Origin: Hondaea fermentalgiana
Taxonomy: Eukaryota > Sar > Bigyra > Thraustochytrida > Thraustochytriidae
DNA length: 64,000 bases
Direction of reading: 5' to 3'
NCBI GenBank assembly: GCA_014084085.1
Contig: NPFB01000009.1
Span: forward strand, 289,109 to 353,108
In this document: positions 39,490 to 48,486 of the stretch, piece by piece
How the letters are laid out: each line of letters begins with the position of its first letter
How positions within the stretch are numbered: position 1 is the stretch's first letter
Notes under the pieces: model-generated
The model's input: the letters and a program-made list of their open reading frames with translations, nothing else
Told to the model about the DNA's origin: nothing
Databases searched by the model: none
Translations under genes and position numbers: made by a program

Positions 39490-42400
39490 ATGTATCAGTA
39501 TGTGGTTTCCGCGCAGAAACCAACGAACGTGACGCACGTGCTCAAGGGCCACTTTCTGAGCGAAGAGGAGCTGAACTTGATCATCTGCAAGTCCACGCGG
39601 CTGGAGTTCCACACGCTCACCGAGGATGGCCTCGTCGCGCAGTTCGACCTTGGCATCTACGGTCGCGTGGCCACCTGCAAGCTTTACAAGCCGAGCGGCG
39701 AACAGCGCGAGCTACTCTTTGTGGTGACTGAGCGCCGCCAGTACTTTGTGCTGGGCTATGATCCCAAAAAGGAGGCCATCATGACCCGCGCCAAGGGCCA
39801 GATCCAGAGCCGTATCAATAGGCCCAACGAGAACGGCCAGATCGGCATTATCGACCCAGACGGCCGCGTTATTGGGCTCAACCTCTTCCAGGGCCAGTTT
39901 GATGTCATTCCCATGGACTCGCGGGGCCAACTCAAGGACTCTTTCAATATTCGCCTCGAGGAGATCAATGTCATTGACATTCAATTTCTTTACGGATACG
40001 ACACACCCGTCATCTGCGTGCTCTTCGAGGATAACCGGAAGAACCGAAGCACGCGTCACATCAAGACATACTCAATCTCTTTGAAGAATATGGAGTTCAC
40101 CGAGGGCCCGTGGAGCCAACCCAATGTTGATCTCGACACCAACATGATTATTCCTGTGCCCGAGCCCATTGGTGGTGTTCTCATCATGGGTCTCGAGACC
40201 ATTGCCTACCGCAACGGTCGCGCGAGTGGCCGTGGACAGACCGGAACTACGATTGCGATTCCCATCCGCTGCGGCCTTATCCGTGCTTATGCACCCATTG
40301 ACGCCGAGGGCCTTCGCTGGCTTCTCTGCGACGAGTGGGGCGGCCTGCATGTGCTCGCGCTACAGGTGGACAGAACCCCAACAGATGATGGCGTATCTGC
40401 CACGGGTGCAGCAGCGGCCACTTCTTCATCCTCATCGTCCTCATCGTCGTCGTCCTCATCCTCGTCCTCATCCTCGTCGGCCATGCTCTCTGCACAGCAG
40501 GCACAGCAAGCGCAGCAGTCGCAGCAGCCGCAACAACGCCATCAAGTGACAGTTGTAGACCTCAGCATGGAGTTTTTGGGCGAGACCTCGATCGCATCCT
40601 CCATTGCGTATCTTGACAATGGCTACGTTTTCATCGGAAGCTCTTTTGGCGATTCTCAGCTCATTCGTCTCAGCACCGAACGCAATCCGGCAACGGACTC
40701 GTACGTTGAAGTGGTGCAGACCTGCACCAACTTGGGCCCGATTGTGGATTTTTGCGTCGTCGATCTAGATCGCCAGGGCCAGGGCCAAGCGGTCACTTGC
40801 TCGGGCGGCTTCAAGGATGGCTCGCTTCGCGTGGTCCGAAACGGCATCGGTATTGATGAGCAGTGTGCAGTGGAGCTGCCGGGTATTCAAGCCATGTGGT
40901 CTCTGCGTAGTTCGTTTGCGTCCAAATGGGACCAATATCTTGTGCAAACCTTTACGAGCGAAACTCGTTTCCTTGCGATCGAGGACGACGAGCTCACCGA
41001 GGTCGAGCTCGGAGGTTTCGCGCTTGACCAGGTTAGCCTCTTTTGCGGCAACATGGTCGGGGACCATCTTGTGCAGATCACACGCGCCGAAGTGCGCATT
41101 GTAAGCTGCAGCAATCCGGACGCTGTGCATACTCGTTGGGCGCCACCGGATTCGTCCAGGATAACGGTTGCCAGCGCAAACGCGACTCAAGTCCTCGTGG
41201 CGCTGAACGGCGGCAAACTTATCCTTTTTGAACTTGACAAAAGCTCGGGGACTCTGCAAGAAAAGGCGACGGCGGAACTCGCGCACGAGGTGGCCTGCAT
41301 CTCAATTCATCCCCTCGACGGTGCGGCCAAGGATGGCGACGCTGTCATGACTGATGCTGGCGTTGAAGCTGGCGTGGACAGCGCACCTTTGAGCGCGGAT
41401 TTGGCGGCTGTTGGTCTTTGGACGGGCGTTGCGGTGCGCCTTCTTGCACTGCCAAGCCTTGAAGAAGTCCATAGCGAGAAGCTCACGGTGGAAACGATTC
41501 CCCGTTCGCTGCTTTTTGTCTCCTTGGAGGGACGCGACCACCTCCTTGCCGGTCTTGGTGACGGTAAGCTCTTCACTTTTGACCTCAACCGCGGAGCGGA
41601 GAAGAACGCTCTCTTGTCTGGTAAGAAGAAGATCACCTTGGGATCCCGTCCCATATCGCTTTCTCGCTTCAGATCCAAAGATGTGACGCATGTCTTTGCC
41701 GGATCCGACAGGCCTACAGTCATTTACTCGAGCGGAAGCAAGCTTCTTTACTCGAACGTGAACCAGCGCGAGGTCACCTGCATGGCCTCCTTCAATGCCG
41801 AGAGCTTTCCAGAGAGTCTGGCCCTTGCCTCGGAGGAAGATCTCACGATTGGTACTATCAATGAGATTCAAAAGCTGCACATTCGGTCCTTTCCACTTGG
41901 CGAGCATCCTCGGCGCATTTGCCACCACAAGGATGGCGCCACCGGCAGCTTTGCGGTGTGCACGACGCGTTCCGGTACTGGAGCGTTTCGCCCCAGTGGC
42001 CTCGGCGGCAACAAGTCTGAAAAGCCCTTGGACGCAATGGACGCCGAGGCCGCTGGCGGTTCCGCTGGGAGCGTCGGCGCGAGCGCTGGGATGGAGGATG
42101 ACACTGTTGACATGATTGAGACGAATTTTGTTCGTCTCATTGACGACCAGAGTTTTGAGATTCTCGATTCCTTTCAGCTCGACGAGTTTGAGACTGGATG
42201 CTCCATTACATCATGCTCATTCTACGAAGAAGGCGATGGGACAGCCGCTGACAAGGCTGGCGCAACGTCATCGTCGTCATCCTCTTCCAGTTCTTCCACG
42301 ACGGAAGCCAAAGCTGGCGAGGCCCAGGCGGCTGCACCGCCTAGTGCTCCCGGACAGTCTGGTGCCGGCGCATCGTCGTCGAGTAGCAGCAGCAGCAGCA

Positions 42401-43617
42401 GCGCCAAGGTAGTTGGCTCTAAGGCCGCCGAGCGCAAGCAATTCATCGTTGTGGGCACAGCCTACCCCATTGAAGGAGAGCAGGAGCCGAATAAGGGCCG
42501 CATTCTGGTCTTCCAGGTGGCAGAGAACAACACGAGCAAATCGCAATCGGCGTCGAGCTCTGGGCAGGTTTCGGGTGGTAGCAATGGCGTCGAGGGAGGT
42601 CGCAAGCTCATCCTCGTAGCAGAGAAACAGACTCGCGGCGCGGTGTACTCACTTAATAGCTTCAACGGCAAGCTCTTGGCTGGCATCAACTCAGAGGTGA
42701 CCCTTTTTGCCTTTATTGATCAGGGCCCAGACCAGAGCGAGCTGATTGCGAAGTGCAGCCACAATGAGCACATTCTTGCTCTCTACGTGCAGTCACGGGG
42801 CGATTTCATTGTGGTGGGCGATCTGATGAACTCGGTCTCGCTGCTAGTGTACAGAGCTCTCGACGACTCGATTGAGGAAATCGCACGCGATTACAATGCG
42901 AACTGGATGACGGCCGTGGGCATCATGGACGATGACACGTATGTAGGCACCGAAACGCACATGAATCTCTTTACGGTACAAAAGAACAGCGACGCTGTGA
43001 CCGAGGAGGCGCGCCATATGCTGCGCGTTGTAGGCGAATTTCACATTGGTGAATTTGTGAACCGCTTCCGTCATGGATCTCTCGTCATGAAGAACCAGGA
43101 CCCCACGAGCAAGCGAGACGAAACTCCGGTCGACCCTACGGTTAGCACAACGGCGCCAGATCAGATTTCCGAGACCGTCCGTTCGATTCTCACTTCGAGT
43201 GCGACCCCGGAAATGCTCTTTTGCACGGTGAATGGCGTGATTGGCGTGATTGCATCGCTGAGCGAGCCTCAGTACAAGTTGCTCAAACGCATGGAGCGTG
43301 CGCTCGGGTCCGTGATTCAGGGGGTTGGTGGCCTTAAACACGAGGAGTGGAGGTCGTTCACCAACGACCGCAAGCAGACTCCCGCAATTGGCTTCATCGA
43401 CGGCGACCTTATCGAGGCTTTTCTGGAGCTCGGCACGGAAGATGCCCAAGAGGTGGTGGACCTTGTCAACGGAGTGAAGCCACTTCCTTCGGGTGAAGAC
43501 ATTGCGCCTCTCTTGCTGGCTGCTGCAGCGGGTACCGGGGCTGCGGAGAGCATGTCGCTCAACCTTGACATTGAGAGTCTGACGCGCTTTGTGGAAGACC
43601 TTGCACGACTTCATTAA
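39490..43617 (+). CDS. DDB1: DNA damage-binding protein 1 (CUL4 ubiquitin ligase adaptor)
   Basis: 1375 aa in one frame (human 1140). The N-terminus MYQYVVSAQKPTNVTHVLKG matches DDB1 (YNYVVTAQKPT), not its paralogues SF3B3 or CPSF160. Further landmarks are GQIGIIDPDGRVIGL, FNIRLEEINVIDIQFLYG, HIKTYSISL and LGETSIASSIAYLDNG. The C-terminal CPSF_A-type domain ends near the stop. DDB1 is a three-propeller scaffold linking CUL4 to WD40 receptors in DNA repair and cell-cycle proteolysis. Its extra length comes mostly from low-complexity inserts: Ser-rich at ~311-331, with a Gln/Ala-rich stretch behind it, and Ser/Ala runs at ~926-971. These probably protrude from propeller loops. The small WD40 protein at 13147 could be a receptor, but it shows no clear DWD evidence beyond ordinary WD motifs. 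Confidence 0.96.
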   Translation: MYQYVVSAQKPTNVTHVLKGHFLSEEELNLIICKSTRLEFHTLTEDGLVAQFDLGIYGRVATCKLYKPSGEQRELLFVVTERRQYFVLGYDPKKEAIMTRAKGQIQSRINRPNENGQIGIIDPDGRVIGLNLFQGQFDVIPMDSRGQLKDSFNIRLEEINVIDIQFLYGYDTPVICVLFEDNRKNRSTRHIKTYSISLKNMEFTEGPWSQPNVDLDTNMIIPVPEPIGGVLIMGLETIAYRNGRASGRGQTGTTIAIPIRCGLIRAYAPIDAEGLRWLLCDEWGGLHVLALQVDRTPTDDGVSATGAAAATSSSSSSSSSSSSSSSSSSSAMLSAQQAQQAQQSQQPQQRHQVTVVDLSMEFLGETSIASSIAYLDNGYVFIGSSFGDSQLIRLSTERNPATDSYVEVVQTCTNLGPIVDFCVVDLDRQGQGQAVTCSGGFKDGSLRVVRNGIGIDEQCAVELPGIQAMWSLRSSFASKWDQYLVQTFTSETRFLAIEDDELTEVELGGFALDQVSLFCGNMVGDHLVQITRAEVRIVSCSNPDAVHTRWAPPDSSRITVASANATQVLVALNGGKLILFELDKSSGTLQEKATAELAHEVACISIHPLDGAAKDGDAVMTDAGVEAGVDSAPLSADLAAVGLWTGVAVRLLALPSLEEVHSEKLTVETIPRSLLFVSLEGRDHLLAGLGDGKLFTFDLNRGAEKNALLSGKKKITLGSRPISLSRFRSKDVTHVFAGSDRPTVIYSSGSKLLYSNVNQREVTCMASFNAESFPESLALASEEDLTIGTINEIQKLHIRSFPLGEHPRRICHHKDGATGSFAVCTTRSGTGAFRPSGLGGNKSEKPLDAMDAEAAGGSAGSVGASAGMEDDTVDMIETNFVRLIDDQSFEILDSFQLDEFETGCSITSCSFYEEGDGTAADKAGATSSSSSSSSSSTTEAKAGEAQAAAPPSAPGQSGAGASSSSSSSSSSAKVVGSKAAERKQFIVVGTAYPIEGEQEPNKGRILVFQVAENNTSKSQSASSSGQVSGGSNGVEGGRKLILVAEKQTRGAVYSLNSFNGKLLAGINSEVTLFAFIDQGPDQSELIAKCSHNEHILALYVQSRGDFIVVGDLMNSVSLLVYRALDDSIEEIARDYNANWMTAVGIMDDDTYVGTETHMNLFTVQKNSDAVTEEARHMLRVVGEFHIGEFVNRFRHGSLVMKNQDPTSKRDETPVDPTVSTTAPDQISETVRSILTSSATPEMLFCTVNGVIGVIASLSEPQYKLLKRMERALGSVIQGVGGLKHEEWRSFTNDRKQTPAIGFIDGDLIEAFLELGTEDAQEVVDLVNGVKPLPSGEDIAPLLLAAAAGTGAAESMSLNLDIESLTRFVEDLARLH

Positions 43618-43987
43618 AACTGTAATTGAGTTCCTGCGTTCTTCTTCTCCTCTCTGGCTCCCTCGGTTGTCTCTTTGAGTGTAGTCGCAACGTTTCGCTG
43701 GTATTGTCGTGCAATAGAACCTAAAAGGCCATGCTGGCATGAATTGCACGGCGCGTCATAGCGCAGTGCAGCACGTGTGACCGAAACTTGAAGCCAGAAG
43801 CGCACTACAAATTGTGGAAAGAAAGAAGGAGAAGGGGGGGAAAGAAAGCAAAGTAGCAATGCATAATTAAGTACAGAATTTGGATGGTTCGTTCATGTTT
43901 TCCCCTGAAGAAATCGACGTGTGACGTTGACGATTGGGGCACTGTTTTTCTTTTTGTGTGTGTCAAGGAGTCAAGGAAAAAAAAAAA
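43618..43987. other. Convergent 3' spacer, DDB1 and RCHY1
   Basis: 370 bp, with a purine-rich AAAGAAAGAAGGAGAAGGGG-type patch near 43820 and a short poly-A run next to the RCHY1 stop. No gene was seen. Confidence 0.65.
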
Positions 43988-45625
43988 TCAGGACTGTGCC
44001 GCAGCCGTCACTGCCGCAGCCGCTTCTTCTTCGTCCTCCTTGGGCAGCTGCTCGAGCACCTTCGTGTTGTACGATCCGCAATCGTTGCACTTGTGGTAAA
44101 CAAAATGGTAGGGCGCAATAGATCGGGTCTCGCAGTCGGAGCAAAAGATGCGTGAGCGAAGGCCTGCGTACTCGGCAGGCATCTTCTCGTCTTTGAGGAG
44201 CTGATCGATGCGCCGAAAGTACGCTGACATGTCGCCCAGGCTCTTGCTGCACAATGGACACGTATAATTGCTAGCCGTGTACGACTCGTAACAAACGACG
44301 TGCATGCAATGTCCGCAGTTGAGAAACATGACTGGAGTGGTGCTGGTGAACATGTACTCGTGACAGACGGGACAGTCAGACTCGAGGGAGCGCTCGACGC
44401 ACTTGTGTTCGCGCAGCGTGATGCTCATGCAGGCATTGCATTTATCGCAGTGAAAGTAGTCGATGCCGAGGCCTTCGCCGATGCGGCAAATGTTGCACTT
44501 GGGACAATGGTAAATGGCCTTGCCTTCCTTGTCGTCGTAAAATTTACACGGCTCGCAGTAGTAGCGAGCGAATTCAAGACCGCAATCGACACAAGCTTTT
44601 GCTACTGGCTGCTCTTTGCTGCACATCATGCACCGCACGCGGTCTACGGCGTAGCGGTCAATCTCATGATCCATTTCCTCGTTGTGGCAAAACCTGCACG
44701 CGAAAAACTCATTGCAGCACGGCGCGCTAATCATGCACTTGCGCTGGTAGTGCTCGCAGCCAAGAATGTTGTTTTCTTCGTCGTGATAGCTCTTGAGCAG
44801 ATCGTTCTCATCCAGAGGCGCCACCTCCTCGTCGTCATCGCCTAGGTCACTATCAACCTCGCCGGACTGGTTGCCGCGCTCTTCCTGGCGCAACTGCGCT
44901 AGGCGACCGTCGCTTGCAAAGTAGCTGCTTTGCGTGCGAGGTACATGTCCGGGAGGCACATTATTGTTTGTATTGCGCATACGGCGCATGGACTTTGTGC
45001 TGGCCCTGCGGCGCATCGACTCGCTTTCTTTGGCTGCATGGAGATCCTTTTGACTTTTGCGCCACGAAAAGGTCATGAGCTCCTGGATGCGTTTCGCTCT
45101 TTCTGCGCTCGTCAGCGAGGTGTCCATTTGGATGTCGCGGATGGTGCGCCGAAGGTCTTCTTGCGACATGCCGGAAGCGGAGTTGACGGGCTTGAGGCGG
45201 CGCTTCTCGATCTCATCGTCGGTATTCCCCGCGTTCTGCGCCCCGTCCCCTTGGTGATGGTGGGGCGGGTGGTGGTGATGGTGATGGTGGTGATTGTGAT
45301 GATGGTGATTGTGGTGGTGATGACTATGGTGATGCTGGCTCGCCTGCGACGGCATTTCCTCCTCGACGCGAGAGTCGGGGCTTTTGGTCTCGTCCGCGAC
45401 GGAATTGTCGAGGTCGCCGTGCTCAATCTCCGAGGGCGCCCTCGCCAGGCGCCGGGTCTCCGTGGCCGAGCTGGCCCCGTCGTTGTTCGGGCTGTTGCTG
45501 CTGCGGCTGTTCCGCCGCCGCAACCTCGTCAGCGAGCCAATGGACCGCAGCCTCGTCGCGGACAGTCTGCTCGCGAGCTCTGCGGCGCCGCCGCCGCTGC
45601 GCCCGGAACCGTTTCTGCGCAGCAT
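43988..45625 (-). CDS. RCHY1: RING/CHY zinc-finger E3 ubiquitin ligase (RCHY1/PIRH2-like) with long N-terminal extension
   Basis: 545 aa (human RCHY1 is 261). From Cys290 the CHY zinc finger begins (CEHYQRKCMI, then CCNEFFACRFCH and CMMCSKEQPVAKACVDCG). A CTCHY segment follows (YHCPKCNICRIGEG, HCDKCNACM). The RING starts at about 417 (CPVCHEYMF, LNCGHCMHVVCY, CPLC), and a zinc ribbon ends the protein (FCSDCETRS, HKCNDCGSY). In animals and plants such ligases ubiquitinate transcription and stress regulators; targets here are unknown. The first ~290 residues are disordered-looking and hold a tract (~95-127) with more than 20 His broken by Asn/Ser/Pro. The start is the first ATG in frame, although the frame is open 17 codons further upstream. 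Confidence 0.93.
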   Translation of the reverse strand: MLRRNGSGRSGGGAAELASRLSATRLRSIGSLTRLRRRNSRSSNSPNNDGASSATETRRLARAPSEIEHGDLDNSVADETKSPDSRVEEEMPSQASQHHHSHHHHNHHHHNHHHHHHHHPPHHHQGDGAQNAGNTDDEIEKRRLKPVNSASGMSQEDLRRTIRDIQMDTSLTSAERAKRIQELMTFSWRKSQKDLHAAKESESMRRRASTKSMRRMRNTNNNVPPGHVPRTQSSYFASDGRLAQLRQEERGNQSGEVDSDLGDDDEEVAPLDENDLLKSYHDEENNILGCEHYQRKCMISAPCCNEFFACRFCHNEEMDHEIDRYAVDRVRCMMCSKEQPVAKACVDCGLEFARYYCEPCKFYDDKEGKAIYHCPKCNICRIGEGLGIDYFHCDKCNACMSITLREHKCVERSLESDCPVCHEYMFTSTTPVMFLNCGHCMHVVCYESYTASNYTCPLCSKSLGDMSAYFRRIDQLLKDEKMPAEYAGLRSRIFCSDCETRSIAPYHFVYHKCNDCGSYNTKVLEQLPKEDEEEAAAAVTAAAQS

Positions 45626-46780
45626 CCTTTGGGGGACGCCCACGTCTGCTGCTCTATTTCTTCTGTTCGGGAGCAAGAGGCGGGCAAGGGACTCTTTTCC
45701 GCTCGAGTCTCGCTCGGCCTCGACGCCACGCTACACAACGCAATGCAATGCAGTTCCGCTCGTGCCGGCCCTGCCTTGGCCAAAGAAGAAGAAGATGAAG
45801 AAGAAGAAGAAGAATGTGGAGGCGGCGGTGGTGGGTTGGAGAAGGCCGAGGGCTCTCGGTCCTCCACCCGCACGTCCTGGTCGGCTCCGAAGCGTCCGCC
45901 GCGTGCTGCGCTGGGCTCACGCTTCCTTCCCTCCGTTACGAGCTCTGAATCGACCTCGCGCTTTCTCTTCCTCGGACCCACCCGAGCCAGCCGGCGACTC
46001 GATCTCGCGCTGCTCTGCACCGCTGCACCGCTCTGCTCTGCTCTGCTCTGCTCTGCTCTGCTGCGCCGCTGCCCTTTCCTCGCGCGAGCGACGCGGCGCG
46101 ATGCACCTTACACGGAGCGCGCGAATGTGTTTCGCCCCCAATGCAGCGGGGCCGTCCGTGCACGCGGCTTCCTCTCCCAGCCAGGGGCAAAGAAGTAGGA
46201 GAAGAAGAAGGAGAAGACGCCAGCCCAAAGGAAGAGAGTGTGTGCGCAACGCAATTTACCGGGGACGCACGCACACCGCGGCGGCGCCGTGTTGCGAGAC
46301 TGCGCGCGGCCTCCGTGCGCAGGCAAGGCTGCCCGCCCGCGCCTCTTCCGGGCTCTCCTGGCCTGGTCCCGCCTGCTCCGCTCCGCTCTGCTCTGCCCCG
46401 CTCTGCTCCGCTCTGCTCTGATTTGGTCTTCTCTGCTTGGAGGTCGAGGCCTCGCGGAGGCCGTGCGCCGGCGGGGGGCGGTCGGTCGGTCGGTCTCTCT
46501 GCGTGGTCTGCCTGGTATCGGTCCTCGAAGCAAATTGCGGCTCCGGAGAGGAGACGCGACGCCAGCTCGCCCGACAAGCGAGCGCCTTGCCGAGGCGCGG
46601 AGACCTCGAGGCAGCGGGCGAAGGCCAGAGAAGGAGAGGGCGCGCGAGCTGCGACCGGGCTTGGGCCTGGTCGGCTTGCTTGGGCTGGGGCTTTGCAGGG
46701 CAGCGCGCTCAGTCACTGCCGAGCCGAGCACAGGTTTATGGACGAATTTTACGTATGCCTGGCGTGCTGCCTGGCTGTTA

Positions 46781-46830
46781 CGAATGAATGAATGAACGAA
46801 TGAATGAACGAGCGAATGAGTGAGAGAATG
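46781..46830. repeat. (GAAT)n microsatellite
   Basis: About ten GAAT/GAAC/GAGT-like units in tandem. Confidence 0.9.
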
Positions 46831-47407
46831 GACGCCTTCGCGTTTTGGCTGTTATGGAGAGGGCTTTGCGGAAAGCGAGCGCGCTCTTCCTGGCCGCCCG
46901 CCACCCCGCCGGCCAGAGTAACGCTCGGTCGATGTGAACTTCTTGGTGTTCGCTTTTGCCCGATCGAACTGGACGTTGTATACAGCAGCAGCAGCAGCAG
47001 CAGCAGCTTGCCTGCTGCCACGAAGCTTTCGCCGGCCACGCGGCAACGTGCGTTTCACGGCCCTCTCGCGGGCTCGGGCGATGTAGGCTTGCTTTGGGAC
47101 TGCGTCGGCGAGCGGGGATGGGATGGTGAGACGCACCTGGTCCTTTCCGAAATGCAGCGATGGAACCATGCGATGCCTCCCTGCGTGCGTCCATCACCCA
47201 CCGCCGACGCTTGCTTCGCGTGCGCGTGCAAGCGTGGCCGACCGTGAGCACGACTCGACTCGCAGTGTAGCGCGGGGAGAGGGGGGGGGGTGGGCGTGAG
47301 CGGTCGTTTTTCTCCGACAAGCAATGTAAAACATCGCCAAGAGCCAAGATGGCGTCCCAAAAGCTTCTCACTACACCATCGACCGCATCGAGCAAGGGGC
47401 GGGCGGG

Positions 47408-47507
47408 NNNNNNNNNNNNNNNNNNNNNNNNNNNNNNNNNNNNNNNNNNNNNNNNNNNNNNNNNNNNNNNNNNNNNNNNNNNNNNNNNNNNNNNNNNNNN
47501 NNNNNNN
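47408..47507. other. Assembly gap (100 N)
   Basis: Exactly 100 N after GGGGCGGGCGGG, so a default-size gap at a G-rich break. Confidence 0.98.
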
Positions 47508-47991
47508 GCGTGGTCACGAGCAAAAGACGTGCAACCAGACCGAGACAAGATGGCAGAGGCCGGCCTTGTGGCCTTGTGGCCTTGTGGCTGGCTGGCTGGC
47601 TGGCTGGGGATGGATGGGGTGGGTGGGTCGATCGATGATGACCTGACTGCCTGCCTGTTTCACCGAGAGCGGCCCGTGTCACGCGCACGCGGCAGCGAGC
47701 GGAGACCGTTCGGGACGTAGAAGCCGCTGGGCCTGAGAACAGACAGCAAGCAGCAAAGGCTCGCAGTCGCGTGCGTGTCACCAGCATAAATGAGGGGGAG
47801 AGTCTGAGTCGTCGCGTGATCAAACGGATCCCGCAAGGCGCAAAGCACAACGAAGCAAACCCATGCAAGCAACGCAAGTGAATATTTCATTTCATTGTCC
47901 TTCACCTGGCTGGTCGGCTGGCTGCTTGTTCTCCGAGTCGTCTCCAGCGCCAGTCTCTCTACAAGAATAAACCGCCTCCACCTCGAGGTGG

Positions 47992-48027
47992 ACAGTCAGT
48001 CAGTCAGTCAGTCAGTCAATCAGTCAG
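47992..48027. repeat. (CAGT)n microsatellite
   Basis: About nine CAGT units with one variant (CAAT), 460-500 bp upstream of the MAPK15-like start. Confidence 0.93.
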
Positions 48028-48486
48028 AGCATGCGTATGCGTGCGTGCGTACGTATGCGTGCCAATGTGCGTGCTTGTACACCGCTGCTGCGGGGTCAAT
48101 CGAATGAAAGAAACGGTCCACGAGGCGAACCGTGGCCAGCACAGCAGGCAAACCCTTCCTAGACCTAGACTGCGCTATTCGTTTGCCATGCCAGAGCCAG
48201 CCATGCATGGTTGACTGGCCAATCGCTGTTTGCATTCCCGTGCCTCCTTCCTTATAGGTGCGTCCTTGCTTGCTTACTGTTACTTGCTTGCTTTTCCAAT
48301 AGAAAAATTCCGTTACGAGGCGTTGAGACTCGACCATCTTGACCGTCCCATTCATCATCACCGTCTCAGCTGGCTGAGAGCTGGGACTCCTCGGACTCGG
48401 AGTTCTGCACGAGCACAGGCTGCCGCGTGGGACGCGCTCGCACGCGAGACAGGGCATGTCCGCAGGCGCTGTCTCGAAGGCGGGGA

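Larger units (their letters stand above)
45626..48486. promoter_or_regulatory. Divergent upstream region, RCHY1 / MAPK15, microsatellite-dense, with gap
   Basis: 2.9 kb, the largest gene-free stretch. It has (GCTCT)n at 46030-46063, (GGTC)n at 46480-46496 and (GAAT)n at 46781-46830. It also has (CAG)n at 46983-47007, a CCTTGTGG/CTGG array at 47563-47609 and (CAGT)n at 47992-48027, with GCGT repeats just after. A 100-N gap interrupts it. Frames up to ~420 codons cross it but are low-complexity or antisense to RCHY1. A gene could hide in the gap. Confidence 0.6.

Noticed and set aside
38222..39532. 436-codon frame before and into the DDB1 start
   Set aside because: Low-complexity Ser/Pro/Arg composition, a non-DDB1 frame and microsatellite readings; best seen as promoter or leader DNA.
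44930..46421. 422- and 345-codon plus-strand frames
   Set aside because: They are antisense to RCHY1 (the His codons read as Val/Met runs) and then pass into microsatellites.
46781..48065. Short regularly spaced repeats suggestive of an array
   Set aside because: Simple tandem microsatellites without spacers; not CRISPR, and the genome is eukaryotic.
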